Shown in pieces: positions 23,431 to 35,905 of a DNA stretch of 64,000 bases. This DNA comes from Anaeramoeba flamelloides (taxonomy: Eukaryota > Metamonada > Anaeramoebidae), in the NCBI GenBank assembly GCA_027625915.1, contig JANTQA010000063.1, positions 5,165,501 to 5,229,500 on the forward strand, read 5' to 3'. The position numbers were made by a program, and so were the translations under genes. How positions within the stretch are numbered: position 1 is the first letter of the stretch; every line of letters starts with the position of its first letter. Under the pieces are notes generated by a model. The model worked only from the letters and a program-made list of their open reading frames with translations. It ran no database searches and was not told the DNA's origin.

Positions 23431-26400
23431 AATCAAAGTAATTCAGAGTTGAATCTTAAATTTTTCAATTTTTTGAACCTATTTTTTTTGAATTTAATTT
23501 TTGGTTTTATTACATTTGGTTTTGGATCTATAGATGTGTTTATACGAACGATTAAAATTAATCAAAGAATAAACCAAAAACATATACATGAAAGGGTGTG
23601 CATTTGAAAGAAATATTTTAATTTAGAAGATCAAACACAAAATATCACCATTCCAAGGAAATTTGTTGAAATCAAGAATGAAAAAAAAAAACGATAAAAG
23701 CCTATTTTCGAAGATTGGACTTCTTTATCTTCTTAGTTTGTTTGAATACAAAATATTTTTTTCTTTGAATTTCTCGCCCCATTACTATTTATTATTATTT
23801 TAAAAAACCTTTTTTGACAAATTTGCTTTCCAAATTCTTTTTTGAAATATTTTTATCAAAAAAAGCCAAAACAATGAATAGTATTTCAAAAATCAAAATA
23901 GAGGGGTTGAATTCTTGGAATCAAAAAACAGTTACAAAAGATTCAAATTAAAATAATTGAAAAATTCAATAATAAATTTCAATCAGATTCAGAATTTTTT
24001 TGAGTTCTCATTTTAATGGAAAATAAATAATTATAAAATCAAACAAATTTACCCAATAAACCCTTATTCTCAAGAAAGATTCAAAAAATCTCTGATTTTC
24101 TGAACTAAAACTAGAATTAGATGACATAAATGAAAATAGGATTTTTAAATTCATTTTGGAAATTCTTGAGAAATAAACAGTAATTTGTTGATCAAAAATT
24201 TTCCAAATAAAATTTTTTTTATAAAGAATTAAAAATAAAATCAAATAAAGAAAAAGTAATTGTGTAAAATGTTATAGATAAGATCAAGTAATAAATGATT
24301 TTTATTTATTTTTTTTGATCAATTTTTTCATTTTTTTGATTTGTGCTTTTTTGTTGGTTTGAAAATATCTTCTACTAGGATATATTTCACTTTAGTATTT
24401 ATGAAAATATCAATATATTTGGCTAAAGAAATGATTTGAATAATTCAGTTTCACATAAATGGTGGCACTCAAAAAATGAAAAATGTACTTACCCCCTTAA
24501 TAAATTGAATTTTTCATTGTCTAATACCTTTGTTTTTTGACAAAAAAACCTGTGTATTGTTAACTCATTGGAAATTTTTTATATTTTTTGGGAAAATAAC
24601 AAATTTAGTAATAAAACTCAAAATATTCAGAAATCAATTTTTGCACATTTTACAAAATCCCCAAAAAATTCAAAAATGTTTTACACTTACTTTCCCTTAA
24701 AAAAAAGTTTATAATTTTAATTTGAATATCTCTATTTACAAAAAAAAATCCCTTTTAAATTTTTAATTTAGTTTTCTTTTCTCTTTTGTTTCATGGATGG
24801 ACAATTAAAACAAAATTAATATATAGAAGAATTTTTAATGAAGCTAATAAATAACAAACCCAAATAATAAAGGATTCAAACTTAATCCAAAGGTATAGAA
24901 CACCATCCCTAAACTACAAGAGTTACTATAGTGGATAATCGCCTTGTTTTTTTTTTTTTAGATTAAGTTCTGAAAGGAGTAAACAACTAATTACTATTTG
25001 ATTCAAAATAAATGGAATATAATTTTCATTCGGCTTTCCTAAAAATAGATTTTATAAATGAAGTAAAATTTTCAAAATTTAGAATTCTTAAAACAAGCTT
25101 AAATTATTAGTACTTTTTAGAATTTGGGTCTTTGGTGATTTATTTTCATTCTTGAGATGGGATTTTTTTGTACTGAAAAGTCGGAATGAAAATTTTGATC
25201 TTTTGATTTTACAATTAACAATAATTCCAATTTGTTTTTTTCTTGTTTCTAATTGAAATTGTATTTTAAAAAAAGAAAAAATATTCAAATTCGGGTTATG
25301 ATCCGCTTTACCGTTTGAGAAAAAAACTGAAATAGCGAAAAAAGTTTAACAAAATTTTAAATTGGGAACTTTTCTGAAAAAGAAAAGTTTAATCAATTAA
25401 AAGAAGAAATAAATTAACTTCAAAGAATAATCCATTATATTATTTCCAAACGAATCAACAAAAACAATTTGGATCTTCTTTAGTACCAAAATATTTTTAG
25501 AAGTTATTTTGGAGATCTTCAAAATAAGTCGATTTTTTTTAACAAATTTTGAATGAATAGATGGATTAACAAAAACCTTTTTATAAAAAAGTGTATTATT
25601 AATAAAACTGATCTTCTGATTCATCATTCCTTTTGACTTTAATCATTTGTTTTTTCTTTTGTTAATTTGATCTTTCTTGTTATTTTTAATAAGAATTCCA
25701 ATTAAAAATCATGTTATACTTTTTTTACCATATTTCACGTTTTTCCACAAAGTTAATCTCTCAAGTGTTTACTTTAGTTCTTTTTTTTTCCTATCTGGAT
25801 TGTAATAATCATTTTTTTGTCGTTGTCTAATTTTTGCTGTCTCGAATATTAACTTTGGGATAGAAAATTGTTTTCGTTTTACAATAAAAAAGTTACGTTC
25901 GAAGCCACCTTGTCATCAAATGAGATTCCAAAGTGCTTAAACATTTATTTTTTTATTGAACTATTCTTTTTTTCTTAAAGAGAGCAAAACCATTTCAGAT
26001 TTGAAAGGAATTGAAAAAAAATAGTTTTCACAACAAAAATTAGATCAAAAAAAAAAAAAACTGAAAAATTTAGAATTATATTTGAATCTTGAGTGATTTT
26101 TTTTGGTTTGTGAAACCTTTTCCGGTTTTTAACAGGAGCGAATTTTTTTTCAAAAGTGATCTTTTTATTTTTGATTTTTTGTAAAAGTTTTTTTATTTTT
26201 TTTGTCGTTTTGTAGAAAGAGAGCAAAAACCACTTTTTTGCAATTTCTATTTTTGTGTTTTCCATCATTTTTTTCACATTTTTTCTTTTTTGTTCTCCTT
26301 TTTGTTCTTCCTTTTTCAAAAATTTTAAAAACAAAAATCACTAAACAACTTTTCAAGATTTACACCACACTTTCTTTATCCTACGATTGTGGTTTGTCTC

Positions 26401-26581
26401 TAATTTTTTTGAATTAAAAAATCTTCCATTCCTTTCAGAACTTTTTTTTTTTGAAAAACTCTTCTCGATTTTATTGTCTTTTGTGATACAAAAAACTTTA
26501 AAAAGGGAAAACCAAACCAACAGAAAAAACCAAATTTCCAACCAAAAAAAGAAACCTCAAGGCAAACTTCAGCTGCAAAGA

Positions 26582-28153
26582 ATGTCTAAAACAAAAATCT
26601 GTTCAAACCCAGATTGCAAGGCAAGAACAACACCCATTTGGAGGCGTATTGATGGCGATTTTTATTGTAATGCGTGTGGGATGTATAAGAAGAGGCATAA
26701 TGGGAAGAACCGTCCAATTTCCGAATCTCAAAATTCTGGAAAAAAAAAAAAGCGAATCTGTAAAATTGTTACCATCAACCGTCCATACACTTATTCGGAC
26801 CACAGTAGTCCCATTTATTCCGATGGGATGAATTCACAGAACAACGAAGAAGGTCTCCATTCATCTGAAAATGGTACACGGAAAAAGACAAGAACCGTTT
26901 TTAGATTTAAAAATTCCCCACGGCATGAAAATAAAGGAATAAGCAATTCACCTAATGATCAACAAAGCAATCCAAAGGGACTCCTATTTTCTCCAAGAAG
27001 CCCAAGAAGTCCAATAAGCCCAAGAAGCCCAAAAAATTCAATTACTTCAAACTCTCCAATTCACTATGGTTCTCTTGAAATGAATAAATCAAAACAAAGC
27101 GGCCTTTTCACACAATACAAAACACAAAACCAAAGTCTTTTTGTAAATCAAACCCAACCAAACGAACGATCCTATTTGAATTCTTCAAATTTGTTTTCTC
27201 GTTTTTCCAGCAATAATTTTCCAAACCAAGAAAAGATCCAATCAACAAATGGCTTAGAAACAGAAAACGAAAACGAAAACGAAAACGAAATTAATAATAA
27301 CACAAGTAATAACAGTAGTTCAGTCTCAATGTCTGAAACGGATGGAGAAGAATGGATCGAAGAAGAAAAAGATGAAAATATAAGCGACGAAAATCACTAT
27401 TCAAATGAAAATGAATCTGAAAATGATTACCAAGACAACTCCCAAAATAATAATTACAAAAGTGAAATACCTTTAAAAAATGAAATGGGCAACAATCAAA
27501 ACATTTTTTTTAGTGCTTTTAAAACCAATAATTTAAGACCACAGCAATATTCAAATTTTGATAAATCTTACCAAAAACAACAACAACAACAACAACAAAA
27601 TTCAATTTTTAATAAGAGGAATTTCAATTTGAGAAATAATATTAATAACAATTCACAGAATATCCTTTTTAAAGATCTTTCACAATCTTCTTCGCAAGAT
27701 GTCTCATCCACATCTTTATCATTTTTGAAGAGCAAACAACCAAAAGAAAATTTCCATAATCCAAATAATTTTATTCATAATCATACTGGCAATGGCAATG
27801 GCAATCTTAATCAAAAAAGAAACAACAGTCTTAATTTTCAAAATCAAACCAATGGCTGCGAAGTAGAAAATAAAACAACCAATTTGAGAAAGGGTGATTG
27901 TGTGGCGATTAGAGTTCCTCGTCAACCTGAAATATATGCTGTAATTCTTGATTTTAAAAAATCAAGTAAAACACAAAAAGTTTTTGTACAAGTGCGTTGG
28001 CTGCTTCCAAAAGTTCACCCCTTTCACCAAAATCATTTTAATTTTAATATAGGCCAATTAAAACGGAATGATTTTGATCTTGGCGATTTTGAAAAAATTC
28101 TTCAACCAGTTGGATCAATTAAAAGAAAATTAAACTTTAGGTTCGTCGACTGA
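26582..28153 (+). CDS. GATA-type zinc finger protein with C-terminal BAH-like domain
   Basis: A 523-aa nuclear protein, single exon, stop TGA. I take the ATG at 26582 because the finger follows at once (MSKTKICSNPDCKARTTPIW). The finger is C7-x4-C12-x16-C29-x2-C32 with the GATA core TTPIWRR...FYCNACGMYKKRH and a KNRP tail. The spacing differs from the usual C-x2-C-x17/18-C-x2-C. A long Ser/Asn/Glu-rich disordered middle includes repeated SPRSP units (candidate proline-directed kinase sites), NENENE and poly-Q. The C-terminal ~89 residues (435-523), starting LRKGDCVAIRVP and with VFVQVRWLLPK, look like the first half of a BAH or Tudor-like reader. I infer a DNA-binding chromatin regulator that binds GATA-like sites. 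The exact family is not assigned. Confidence 0.85.
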   Translation: MSKTKICSNPDCKARTTPIWRRIDGDFYCNACGMYKKRHNGKNRPISESQNSGKKKKRICKIVTINRPYTYSDHSSPIYSDGMNSQNNEEGLHSSENGTRKKTRTVFRFKNSPRHENKGISNSPNDQQSNPKGLLFSPRSPRSPISPRSPKNSITSNSPIHYGSLEMNKSKQSGLFTQYKTQNQSLFVNQTQPNERSYLNSSNLFSRFSSNNFPNQEKIQSTNGLETENENENENEINNNTSNNSSSVSMSETDGEEWIEEEKDENISDENHYSNENESENDYQDNSQNNNYKSEIPLKNEMGNNQNIFFSAFKTNNLRPQQYSNFDKSYQKQQQQQQQNSIFNKRNFNLRNNINNNSQNILFKDLSQSSSQDVSSTSLSFLKSKQPKENFHNPNNFIHNHTGNGNGNLNQKRNNSLNFQNQTNGCEVENKTTNLRKGDCVAIRVPRQPEIYAVILDFKKSSKTQKVFVQVRWLLPKVHPFHQNHFNFNIGQLKRNDFDLGDFEKILQPVGSIKRKLNFRFVD

Positions 28154-29451
28154 GTTTACGATTGAAATGTTTTTTAATTTGAATTTTTAATTGGATTTAA
28201 GATATTTCTAATTTGTGTTTAAATTTATTAAATGTTTTTTAATATTTTTGTTTTTTTTTTTTAAATTATATCAATTAATAAATGTGCTATTTATATTACA
28301 TTACAAGTTTTATGACGAAAAATAATTTTTTATTTTGAAGTTTTTTTTTTGTTTTAATCTTTTTTATTTTGGATACATAATTTTTTCATTTTACTTTCCC
28401 TGATCTTTAAGATACAACTTATTAAAACTGTTGTTCTTTGTTTGAAATTGGGGAATTATACATAATATACTTGTTGAGGAAATGATTTGTTGATATAATT
28501 TTTTTAATCAAAGGATCTGATTGGATAATTATCAAGATTAAACTAAGCACAACAATATTTTTTATAAAATTGACTTTAAAAAAATTCAAGGAAGTAATCT
28601 GAAACAATTAAAAATATTGGAATTTAAATCATACTTTCCATTCAATTAAAGAAGAAATAAATAACTACAACAAACATTAATTTCAGAACATGTATATTTT
28701 TTACTGATGATTCCTCGGAAAAAAAAAAAAAAAGGAGAGATAGAAAAAGTTATTAATATATTAAAAAATATATTAGTAAAAAAAAAAAGTTTTTTCGTTT
28801 CTATTTTAAAAATAAGAATTTCAAACACGGTGGGGACAAGTTATCTTAAATCAAAAATTTCAAATTAATTAAACTTTATTTATACTCATATCGTTATAAA
28901 TATATCTTCGTTTATATTGAAATACAGTTTGAACATCAAAACACAAAATTACCAAAATTGAATCAACATTCTTTTTTTTTTGATATATTTTTTACATTTT
29001 TTTAAACCCTTTTAAAAAAATTTCAAAAAATTTCAATACTCAAATGGATATTCAAACGAAATAAAAATATGGAAAAATTGGAATACAGACTTCATTTGAC
29101 CATTTCAATTTAAATAGGATTAAATATTTTTTAACCAAATTTAAAAAATTTGACTAAGGATAACTTGTACTCATGATATTTGAAATTACATTTTTCTAAA
29201 AAATTTCAAATATGATTTTAATTATAAAATTTGGTATTTTTAATTAAAATATTGCAAACAATTTACAAAATAAAAACTGTAATCTTTCAAAGTGATAATT
29301 TTTCTGCTATCGTAATTTGAATTTTTTGAAAAACCTTTGTGGATTTACACAACTTGAACCAGACTGACCCTTTGACAAAAATCACAAAATACTTTCAAAA
29401 TGACAATTCTGTCAAATAAACGATTTCTTTGTAAACTCAGTCTAGTTCTAA

Positions 29452-29640
29452 TACATCCAGTTCCACCTTTAAGGCACAAAATTTCAAGGAAATTTATAAC
29501 AAAAAAATCTCAAATTATGGCACAAATTTTTTTTTTTTACAATTTATTTTTACTAGAATCTGGATTTTGTGCTTTAAACTGAGATTGTTGTGATATAAAT
29601 TTCGTTTGAAGTTTGTGCCTTAAAAGCGGAACTGACTGTA
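29452..29640. mobile_element. Tc1/mariner-type MITE, copy 1
   Basis: A 189-bp element including flanking TA dinucleotides. Inverted ends read CAtcCAGTTCCaCcTTTAAGG and, from the other side, CAGTCAGTTCCGCTTTTAAGG, continuing inward through GGCACAAA and more. Two related copies lie at 37880-38082 and 57587-57782. TA flanks and long imperfect TIRs without coding capacity fit a non-autonomous Tc1/mariner derivative. Confidence 0.75.
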
Positions 29641-31184
29641 TGCATCATTTATATATTAAGAGTTTGAATCGATATTAGAAGAAGAAAAATTCATTTGGGG
29701 AAATTTCAATGGTGAAATCAGTTAAGAACATTTTTCTTTTTTTCTATTTTTAAGGATTGTTTTTAATATGTCACAGTTTTGCAATTTTTTTTAATTTCTA
29801 GTAACTTCGAAATTATCTCCCAAATAAGGTGAGAAAAATTTATTATTAAACCCCTTTATTAAATCCAATCATTATAAAACAATTTAATTTTTAAAAATTG
29901 TTAAAAATTATTTTTAACAGTTAATTATAATTCAATTCCATTTTTAGTATAATATTGGACAAATAAAAAATGTTAAATTTTTTTATCTTGATTTTATCTG
30001 ATATTTTTGGAGTGAATAATGTATGAATATTATTTTCTTTTTGATTGAAAAAAGTGTTTTCCCGAGAGGCTTAATATCAAAAAATTTTCAAATAGTTAGA
30101 AAAATTCCAAAGGGTATTTTATTTTTTAAAAAATGTATTTATTTTTCTCTAATGACTACTATTTATTAAATTTACTTGTATTTTTTTTCCCAAATAAAAA
30201 TTCAATTATTTTTTTTTACAAATCAAAATATTTGGATTTTTGGAAGTTTCTCCGAAATAGCCAAAAATTGAAAATACTCAGACAATTTTAAACTTCTTAA
30301 TACATAGTTTGAAGAACTTTTAAGAAACTGAAGTGTTCAGAGATAAATTTTTATTCTAAAATAACAAATTTAAATAAATAATTTTTTTTTTTATATTTTC
30401 TTCCACAAGTTATACAAAAAAGTTGTTTTTTTTTGCACTTTTTGAGTATGTTAGTACTTATTAGAGTGATTATATACGAATATCAGGGCATCTATGATTT
30501 TAATGTGTTTTTTTTTTGGGGGTTGTGTGGGGGTGATATTAAACCAATTTATCTTCTGAGATGCAAAATTAAATAAGGTGTGACCTGAATAAACTCGGTG
30601 GCTAACGTGTCTATATGATTAGATATTACTAGTTTATTTTTGAATTACACTCAAGATAACAAAATTACGAGTATTGACACTTAATTAGAAATTCTTTACA
30701 AATGTATTTTTTTCTCATTAGTAAAACATATTTAACAATATCAGAAATCTTCCAGACATCTAAGATACTTATTCCTTTGACACACAATGTGATAACTATT
30801 ATTCCCAAAAATTTGAAATTTTTCGGAATTTGAATATTTTCAGCCTAAAAAAAAAAATTCCAAAAATAACTTCCAATTTTAGCTTTCAAAAGAGTGTATT
30901 GGTAATAGAGTTTCTTAGAAGTTGTCCATTATGTGTTTTCATCTGTTACAAAACTTTTGAGTATTTTCAATTTTCGATTATTTTTTCGGGAATATTTCTT
31001 AGACTCAAACAAAGTCACTTAATTTCAAAAAAAAAATTCAATAATTATTATAAACCTGAAAAATTATAATTTGTTCTTTTTGTTTTTATAATTGAAGAGA
31101 GGCTATTCAAAAAATTTATTCCTGTTAACTTTTAGGTTTTTTTTAAATTTGAGAGATGGAACGAATATTAATTTAAAATTTCGG

Positions 31185-31510
31185 TTTATTTACAAAATCA
31201 GAAAAAACCACCGTTAGCTTTACCAGAATTTAAAAGAATTGAATAAAATCTATGATTTTTCTCAATTCTTTTGAATTTGAGAAAACTGTCGTTAGATTTT
31301 CTTGGGTTTTCTGTTTATTTGTGAACTTTTCTAGGTTTTTTTTTACTTTTCGAAATAAACAGAAAATTTTAATAAATTTTCTGTTTATTTCAAAAATTTA
31401 AAAAAAACCTAACGAAAATCAATAGATTTTACAATTAAAATTGAAAACCTCAAGAAAACCTAGGCACTCAACGACACTCTACGGCACTTGACGTACACTT
31501 TCGGTAGGTG
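31185..31510. repeat. Palindromic repeat family F, copy 1
   Basis: Nested inverted repeats share the units ttttctgtttattt / aaataaacagaaaa, gttaggtttttttt / aaaaaaaacctaac and caattctttt-aatt. Relatives are at 44262-44645, about 38770-38905 and about 56630-56800. One end has short cactctacggcactt units. No coding frame is seen; it is a foldback-like element. Confidence 0.6.
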
Positions 31511-32214
31511 TATTTAATTTAAAAGAAAATAGTTAAATCATAAAATTTTACTTGATTCTTTCCAATCCTAAAAAATCTGGGACACACAATCATAATATTA
31601 GATTATTTTGTTTTTTTGGATATTTCAGTTTTATCACATTCTATTCACTTTTTAACAGACACAAATATATCAAATAAGTATAAAAAAAAAATTTTTTTTT
31701 AAATGACATTTCTTGAATATAAGACATTTTTTTTTACGATTATTATTTCGGCTGAAAAAAAAAAATTGTGCCCTCTTTTTGAATTTCTTTTTTGGTTTGT
31801 TAATGAATTTTTTTATGCCTTATAAGTTATCTTAAAGTGTTCACGAAAAATTCCGAGGACTTTGGAATAGTGCAACATTTTCAAATCTATTAGCTATTAT
31901 CTATCAAAATAAATATCCACACCTTGAATTACACCAAAAAACATTTAAACAAGTGATTTAAAAATTTTTTTACACACAAAAAAAACCTTTTTTTCTCGAC
32001 AAGATATTTTTAAAATCAAAATAATACCAATGAGAAATACAACAACCCCAATAATTTGAAGTTCTGAAATGTTGATTATATTGTAAAAAAAAAATTATTA
32101 CCAATGATGAAATGTTAATTAAAGCATTAGTTTTATCTAACTTTTTTTTTCAATTTTATTTTTTGGGTCTAAAATAAAAAGATATGGAAAACAATACAAC
32201 CGAAACAAATGCAA

Positions 32215-33339
32215 TTAGAAACATTTTCTGTGTACAATGGAAGGTCCAGATTCTTCGTATTCATCTTTTGTAATCCATTTGTCTTGGAAACCGGAAAGAG
32301 TAGCAAGAATTGAACCACCAACCCAAGCAGAGTATTTTCTATCGGGAGGAGCGTGGACTTTAACTTCCATTGTTTGTGGAGCAAGAGCAGCAATTTCCTT
32401 TTGTAGCCTTTCTGCATAACCTGGTAGCATGGATGTAGCACCAGCTGCGACTATATTAAGATAGAGATCTTTTCTGATATCAACATCACATTTCATTATT
32501 GAGTTATAGGTGGTTTCGTGGATACCGGCTTCTTGGTAACCCATGAGAGAAGGTTTGAAGAGAACTTCTGAGCATCGGAATCTTTCGTTTCCAAGTGTGA
32601 TGACTTGTTTGTCAGGAAGTTCGTAATTCTTTTCAACGGACGACGACTCTTCTGCAAGCATCATTTCTTCTTCAAAGTTGAGAGCAACATAGCCAAATTT
32701 TTCTTTGACGTCTCTGACAATTTCTCTTTCAGCTGTGGTGGTGAAGGAGTATCCTCTTTCGGTAAGGATTTTCATCAAGTAGCGGGTTATATCTTGTCCT
32801 CCAAGATCTTTTCTGAGAATGGCATGTGGGAGTGCATATCCTTCATAAATTGGGACTGTATAAGAAACACCATCACCAGTATCAAGAACCATTCCTGTAG
32901 TTCTACCGGAGGCATAAAGGGAAAGGACAGCTTGGATCGCAACATACATTGCAGGGGTATTAAAGGTTTCAAACATGATTTGGGTCATTTTTTCTCTGTT
33001 TGCCTTCGCGTAGCTCATTTTCTCTGTTAAAAGAACACCCTGTTCTTCTGGGTTCACTTTTAATTCGTTATAGAAAGTGTGATGCCAGATCTTTTCCATG
33101 TCTTCCCAGTTAGTAATAAAACCATGTTCAACTGGGTACTTAATCGACAAGATCTCTCTTTTGGATTGGGCTTCGTCACCAACATAATAATTTTTTTGTC
33201 CCATTCCTACCATGACACCAACATTTCTTGGCCTTCCTACAATTGAACGAAAAACAGCCCTTGGGATCTCTTCACCTGCAAAACCGGCTTTACACATCAC
33301 TGATCCATTGTCAATAACTACATCACGTAATTTGCTCAT
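32215..33339 (-). CDS. ACT: Conventional actin (divergent)
   Basis: Single exon, 374 aa from [12 protein letters not shown] to the invariant C-terminus [12 protein letters not shown], then TAA. I use the ATG at 33339; an upstream in-frame ATG would add 18 unlikely residues. Clear actin blocks are [46 protein letters not shown], the nucleotide loop [32 protein letters not shown] and [20 protein letters not shown]. It polymerises to filaments in the cytoplasm, binding ATP in the central cleft. Unusual positions are the first phosphate loop DNGSVMCK (Val for the near-invariant Gly), AVFRSIVG (Arg for Pro) and [12 protein letters not shown] in place of the usual SGGTTMFPG. It could be a specialised paralogue and need not be the main actin. 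Confidence 0.95.
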   Translation of the reverse strand: MSKLRDVVIDNGSVMCKAGFAGEEIPRAVFRSIVGRPRNVGVMVGMGQKNYYVGDEAQSKREILSIKYPVEHGFITNWEDMEKIWHHTFYNELKVNPEEQGVLLTEKMSYAKANREKMTQIMFETFNTPAMYVAIQAVLSLYASGRTTGMVLDTGDGVSYTVPIYEGYALPHAILRKDLGGQDITRYLMKILTERGYSFTTTAEREIVRDVKEKFGYVALNFEEEMMLAEESSSVEKNYELPDKQVITLGNERFRCSEVLFKPSLMGYQEAGIHETTYNSIMKCDVDIRKDLYLNIVAAGATSMLPGYAERLQKEIAALAPQTMEVKVHAPPDRKYSAWVGGSILATLSGFQDKWITKDEYEESGPSIVHRKCF

Positions 33340-33857
33340 CAAAAGAAATTTGTTTAAGGTCCTCAAAGGAGAAAAATAGAAAGAACAAACCAAAAATCAC
33401 AAAAACCAAGTGAAAAAAGGAGAAACAATGTTTCCAAAATGATCTTTCAGTTTTGAGAGTTAATAAAAAAATTTGTAATTTTATACAAATTGTGAAACTT
33501 TTGAGGCAACCTCAGTTAGTGAGTGTTACTGTTTTAATACATTTGGTGTCTTAAATAGCAAGAAATTCAATATAATAAAAGAAAAAAATAGGGTTTGTTG
33601 ATTTCTTGTTAAGGGACCAGTAACTCTTATTTATTTTTTTCCCCAAAGATAATAGAGTAATTATAAACATCAGGATACACTTAAACCATGAGATATGCAA
33701 CTAAACTAATTTATCAACTTTAGAGAGATGTGTAATAATTTTTAAAAGATTTCACTTTTTCGAAATCATTTTCAGTAAAAAGATTTGATTGTTTTTTTGT
33801 CTGATGGTTTTTGGATCTAAATATTATAAAAAAAATTTGCAAAAAATATTTGATTTT

Positions 33858-34390
33858 ATGAAATCTCACTTTTAGTAATTTCTGAGAGTCTTTATGAACA
33901 ATTAACCTTGAAAAAAAATTCTTATCTAAAAATACAATAAAAATAAATCAAAGATTGAATCCTTGGAGATCTACAAAAAATGATCATATATTTTATTCAC
34001 AAATATTTATTAAATGTTTTGAAATTTAAAAGATTTAATAATATTTTTTTTCAAACATTCAGAGTATAAACAAGGAATTATTAGTATTAAAATCAGTTAT
34101 TAGATAATATCTATTATTTGTTTATTAGAATTATTAATTTGAATTTCCTTTTAATTGTTTAAAATTTTTTACACAATTGAGAAATTAATTATTAAAGTCT
34201 ATTGATACATTTAATCTTTGAGTTGTTAATAACTTAATGAAAGAATTAAGATTGAAAATTAATTATTTATGATAATTAATCAAATTAAAAACCTTTTATT
34301 TAGATTATAATTTGAATTTTCCATGTTTTAAAAAAGTATTTTTGGGGGATTTTTAATTTATTTGTTTGGTTCTTTTTCTCAGATTTTTTT
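33858..34390. repeat. Dispersed repeat family H, copy 2
   Basis: Partner of 21058-21600, in the same orientation. It lies about 0.5 kb upstream of the actin start codon. No coding frame is evident. Confidence 0.6.
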
Positions 34391-35365
34391 TTACGTTCAA
34401 TAAAACGATAAAATTGATTTGAAGTGTTCTTTGAAGCAAAAAATTATATATTTTTTTCAAGTTTAATATAATTATTGTAATTTTTGGGAAATTAAGTCGA
34501 TTTTTTAAACGGGTTTTTTTCAAAACTTAGTATTTTTATTTTTAAAGTTTGTTTTTGTTCTCTTCCTTTTACAGAAAATAAGTTTTCTTTCTTCTTTCAA
34601 AGAAAAAAAAAATTTTTTTTGAATAATTTGTAAATATGTAGAAATTTGATATTTTCAAAAAACAGTTAAAAAGGATCATACTTTTTAAAAAAATAATTCA
34701 TTTCTGAAAATAAGATTTAACCTAAGTTTGGTAGTAATGAGATTTTTACTTACTTTGTTTTGAAATTTCATATTGTAGTAAAATTATTTTGAATTAGCTA
34801 TTAAATTTACTTGAAGATACTCTAGAGTTTACTATTTCCTGAAGGGAAACGTATTAAAAATAAAAACATTGAATTTGTTTAAATAGAGAATTTTAATTCA
34901 CTTTATACAAGTATTCCAATCCAAAGTTCGAATAGTCATAGATATTAATGGTATTTTAAAATTAAAGTATTTTTTTCTCAAAAAGTGTGAAAAAAATAAA
35001 GAGTCTGTAAAAAAATAAATAATAAAAATGAAGAAGTGAAAAAAGAGATAAAAGCTAAGATAAAAAAATAGAGAAATTAAAGATAGATATAAGAATTTTT
35101 TAAGTAATTTGATCTGATTGAATTTGCTATATTTAAGGTTGTTAGAGGATTATTTGGAAATGATAACCTTTTTTATAATAACTTTTGACAATATTTGTCA
35201 AAAAGTATTTGAGAGTAATATAAAAGAATTCTTTTATATTCATTTTACTCAGTAATTCATCTGTATCCAATGTGTTTATAATATTAAAGTAAAATTTTTG
35301 GAATTTTTAGGTTGTTTTTTCAATTTGACTATTATTTTACAATATTTTTTACAACCCTATTTAAT

Positions 35366-35579
35366 TTATACTTCATAATCGAATGTACCATTACAACCTG
35401 GGTGTCTGATACAATTACCCCATTTCCCAATCTATGAGTGTATTTATTCTATCGAAATAATAAGTTTTCTTCATTTTTTTCAGATAGATGGGCCCATAAT
35501 CATCTTTATCAAGAAATTCGAAATCGTCGATTAAGAGTAATGATTGATTAATTATTAATTTTTTTTCAAAGTGATTCAT
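35366..35579 (-). pseudogene. Small coding relic, possible transposase zinc ribbon
   Basis: A minus-strand relic starts with ATG (MNHFEKKLIINQSLLLIDDF) and continues through DDYGPIYLKKMKKTYYFDRI to a segment reading GNCIRHPGCNGTFDYEV. It appears to have lost its reading frame once. The part DYGPIYLKKM looks like a former C-P-x-C knuckle, and CIRHPGC would be the partner pair. That is the order of the N-terminal zinc ribbon of Merlin/IS1595-like DDE transposases. The downstream DDE core is not found. Assignment is tentative. Confidence 0.3.
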
Positions 35580-35881
35580 GTGTCAAAGATTTAATTTTAA
35601 GGAATAGTTACCTAAAAAAAAAATCTTTAAGTAAGTTCCATAGTAAAAAAAAAAAATTCATTCATCTTGAAATTGAAAAACTAAGCAAAATTATGATTAA
35701 TTAAAGACCTCATAAACTTTATATCCAAATTTCAGAAAGGAATTTTTGTTTTTAAACAGTTTGATCCATTTTTTTCTCAATTTTGAAACGTGAAAAATCC
35801 AAATCATTTACGAATTGTATAAAAGAAACTATTGTTGTTGAAGTATATAGAAATCAAATTATACATGTGAAGATACTTACC

Positions 35882-35905
35882 AATATATATATATATATAT
35901 ATATA
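35882..35905. repeat. (AT)n microsatellite
   Basis: About 11 AT units in a row. Confidence 0.85.

Larger units (their letters stand above)
19909..26581. other. Gene-free repeat region and 5' flank of the GATA-BAH gene
   Basis: No intact gene is seen. It contains a family H copy (about 21058-21600), a (TA)n run (21665-21716), a family B copy (22150-22745), a family G copy (23110-23430) and a short family G derivative (about 24462-24510). The 26387-26581 part is open in frame with the downstream gene, but its Phe/Leu/Asn translation is unlike a protein start, so I treat it as leader. Confidence 0.6.
28154..32214. other. Gene-free region with one MITE and a family F repeat
   Basis: No gene is seen. 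It holds a Tc1-like MITE (29452-29640), palindromic family F (31185-31510) and A/T homopolymers. Confidence 0.6.

Noticed and set aside
26387-26581. N-terminal extension of the GATA-BAH protein
   Set aside because: In frame and open, but Phe/Leu/Asn-rich and unlike a protein start; the ATG directly before the finger is better.
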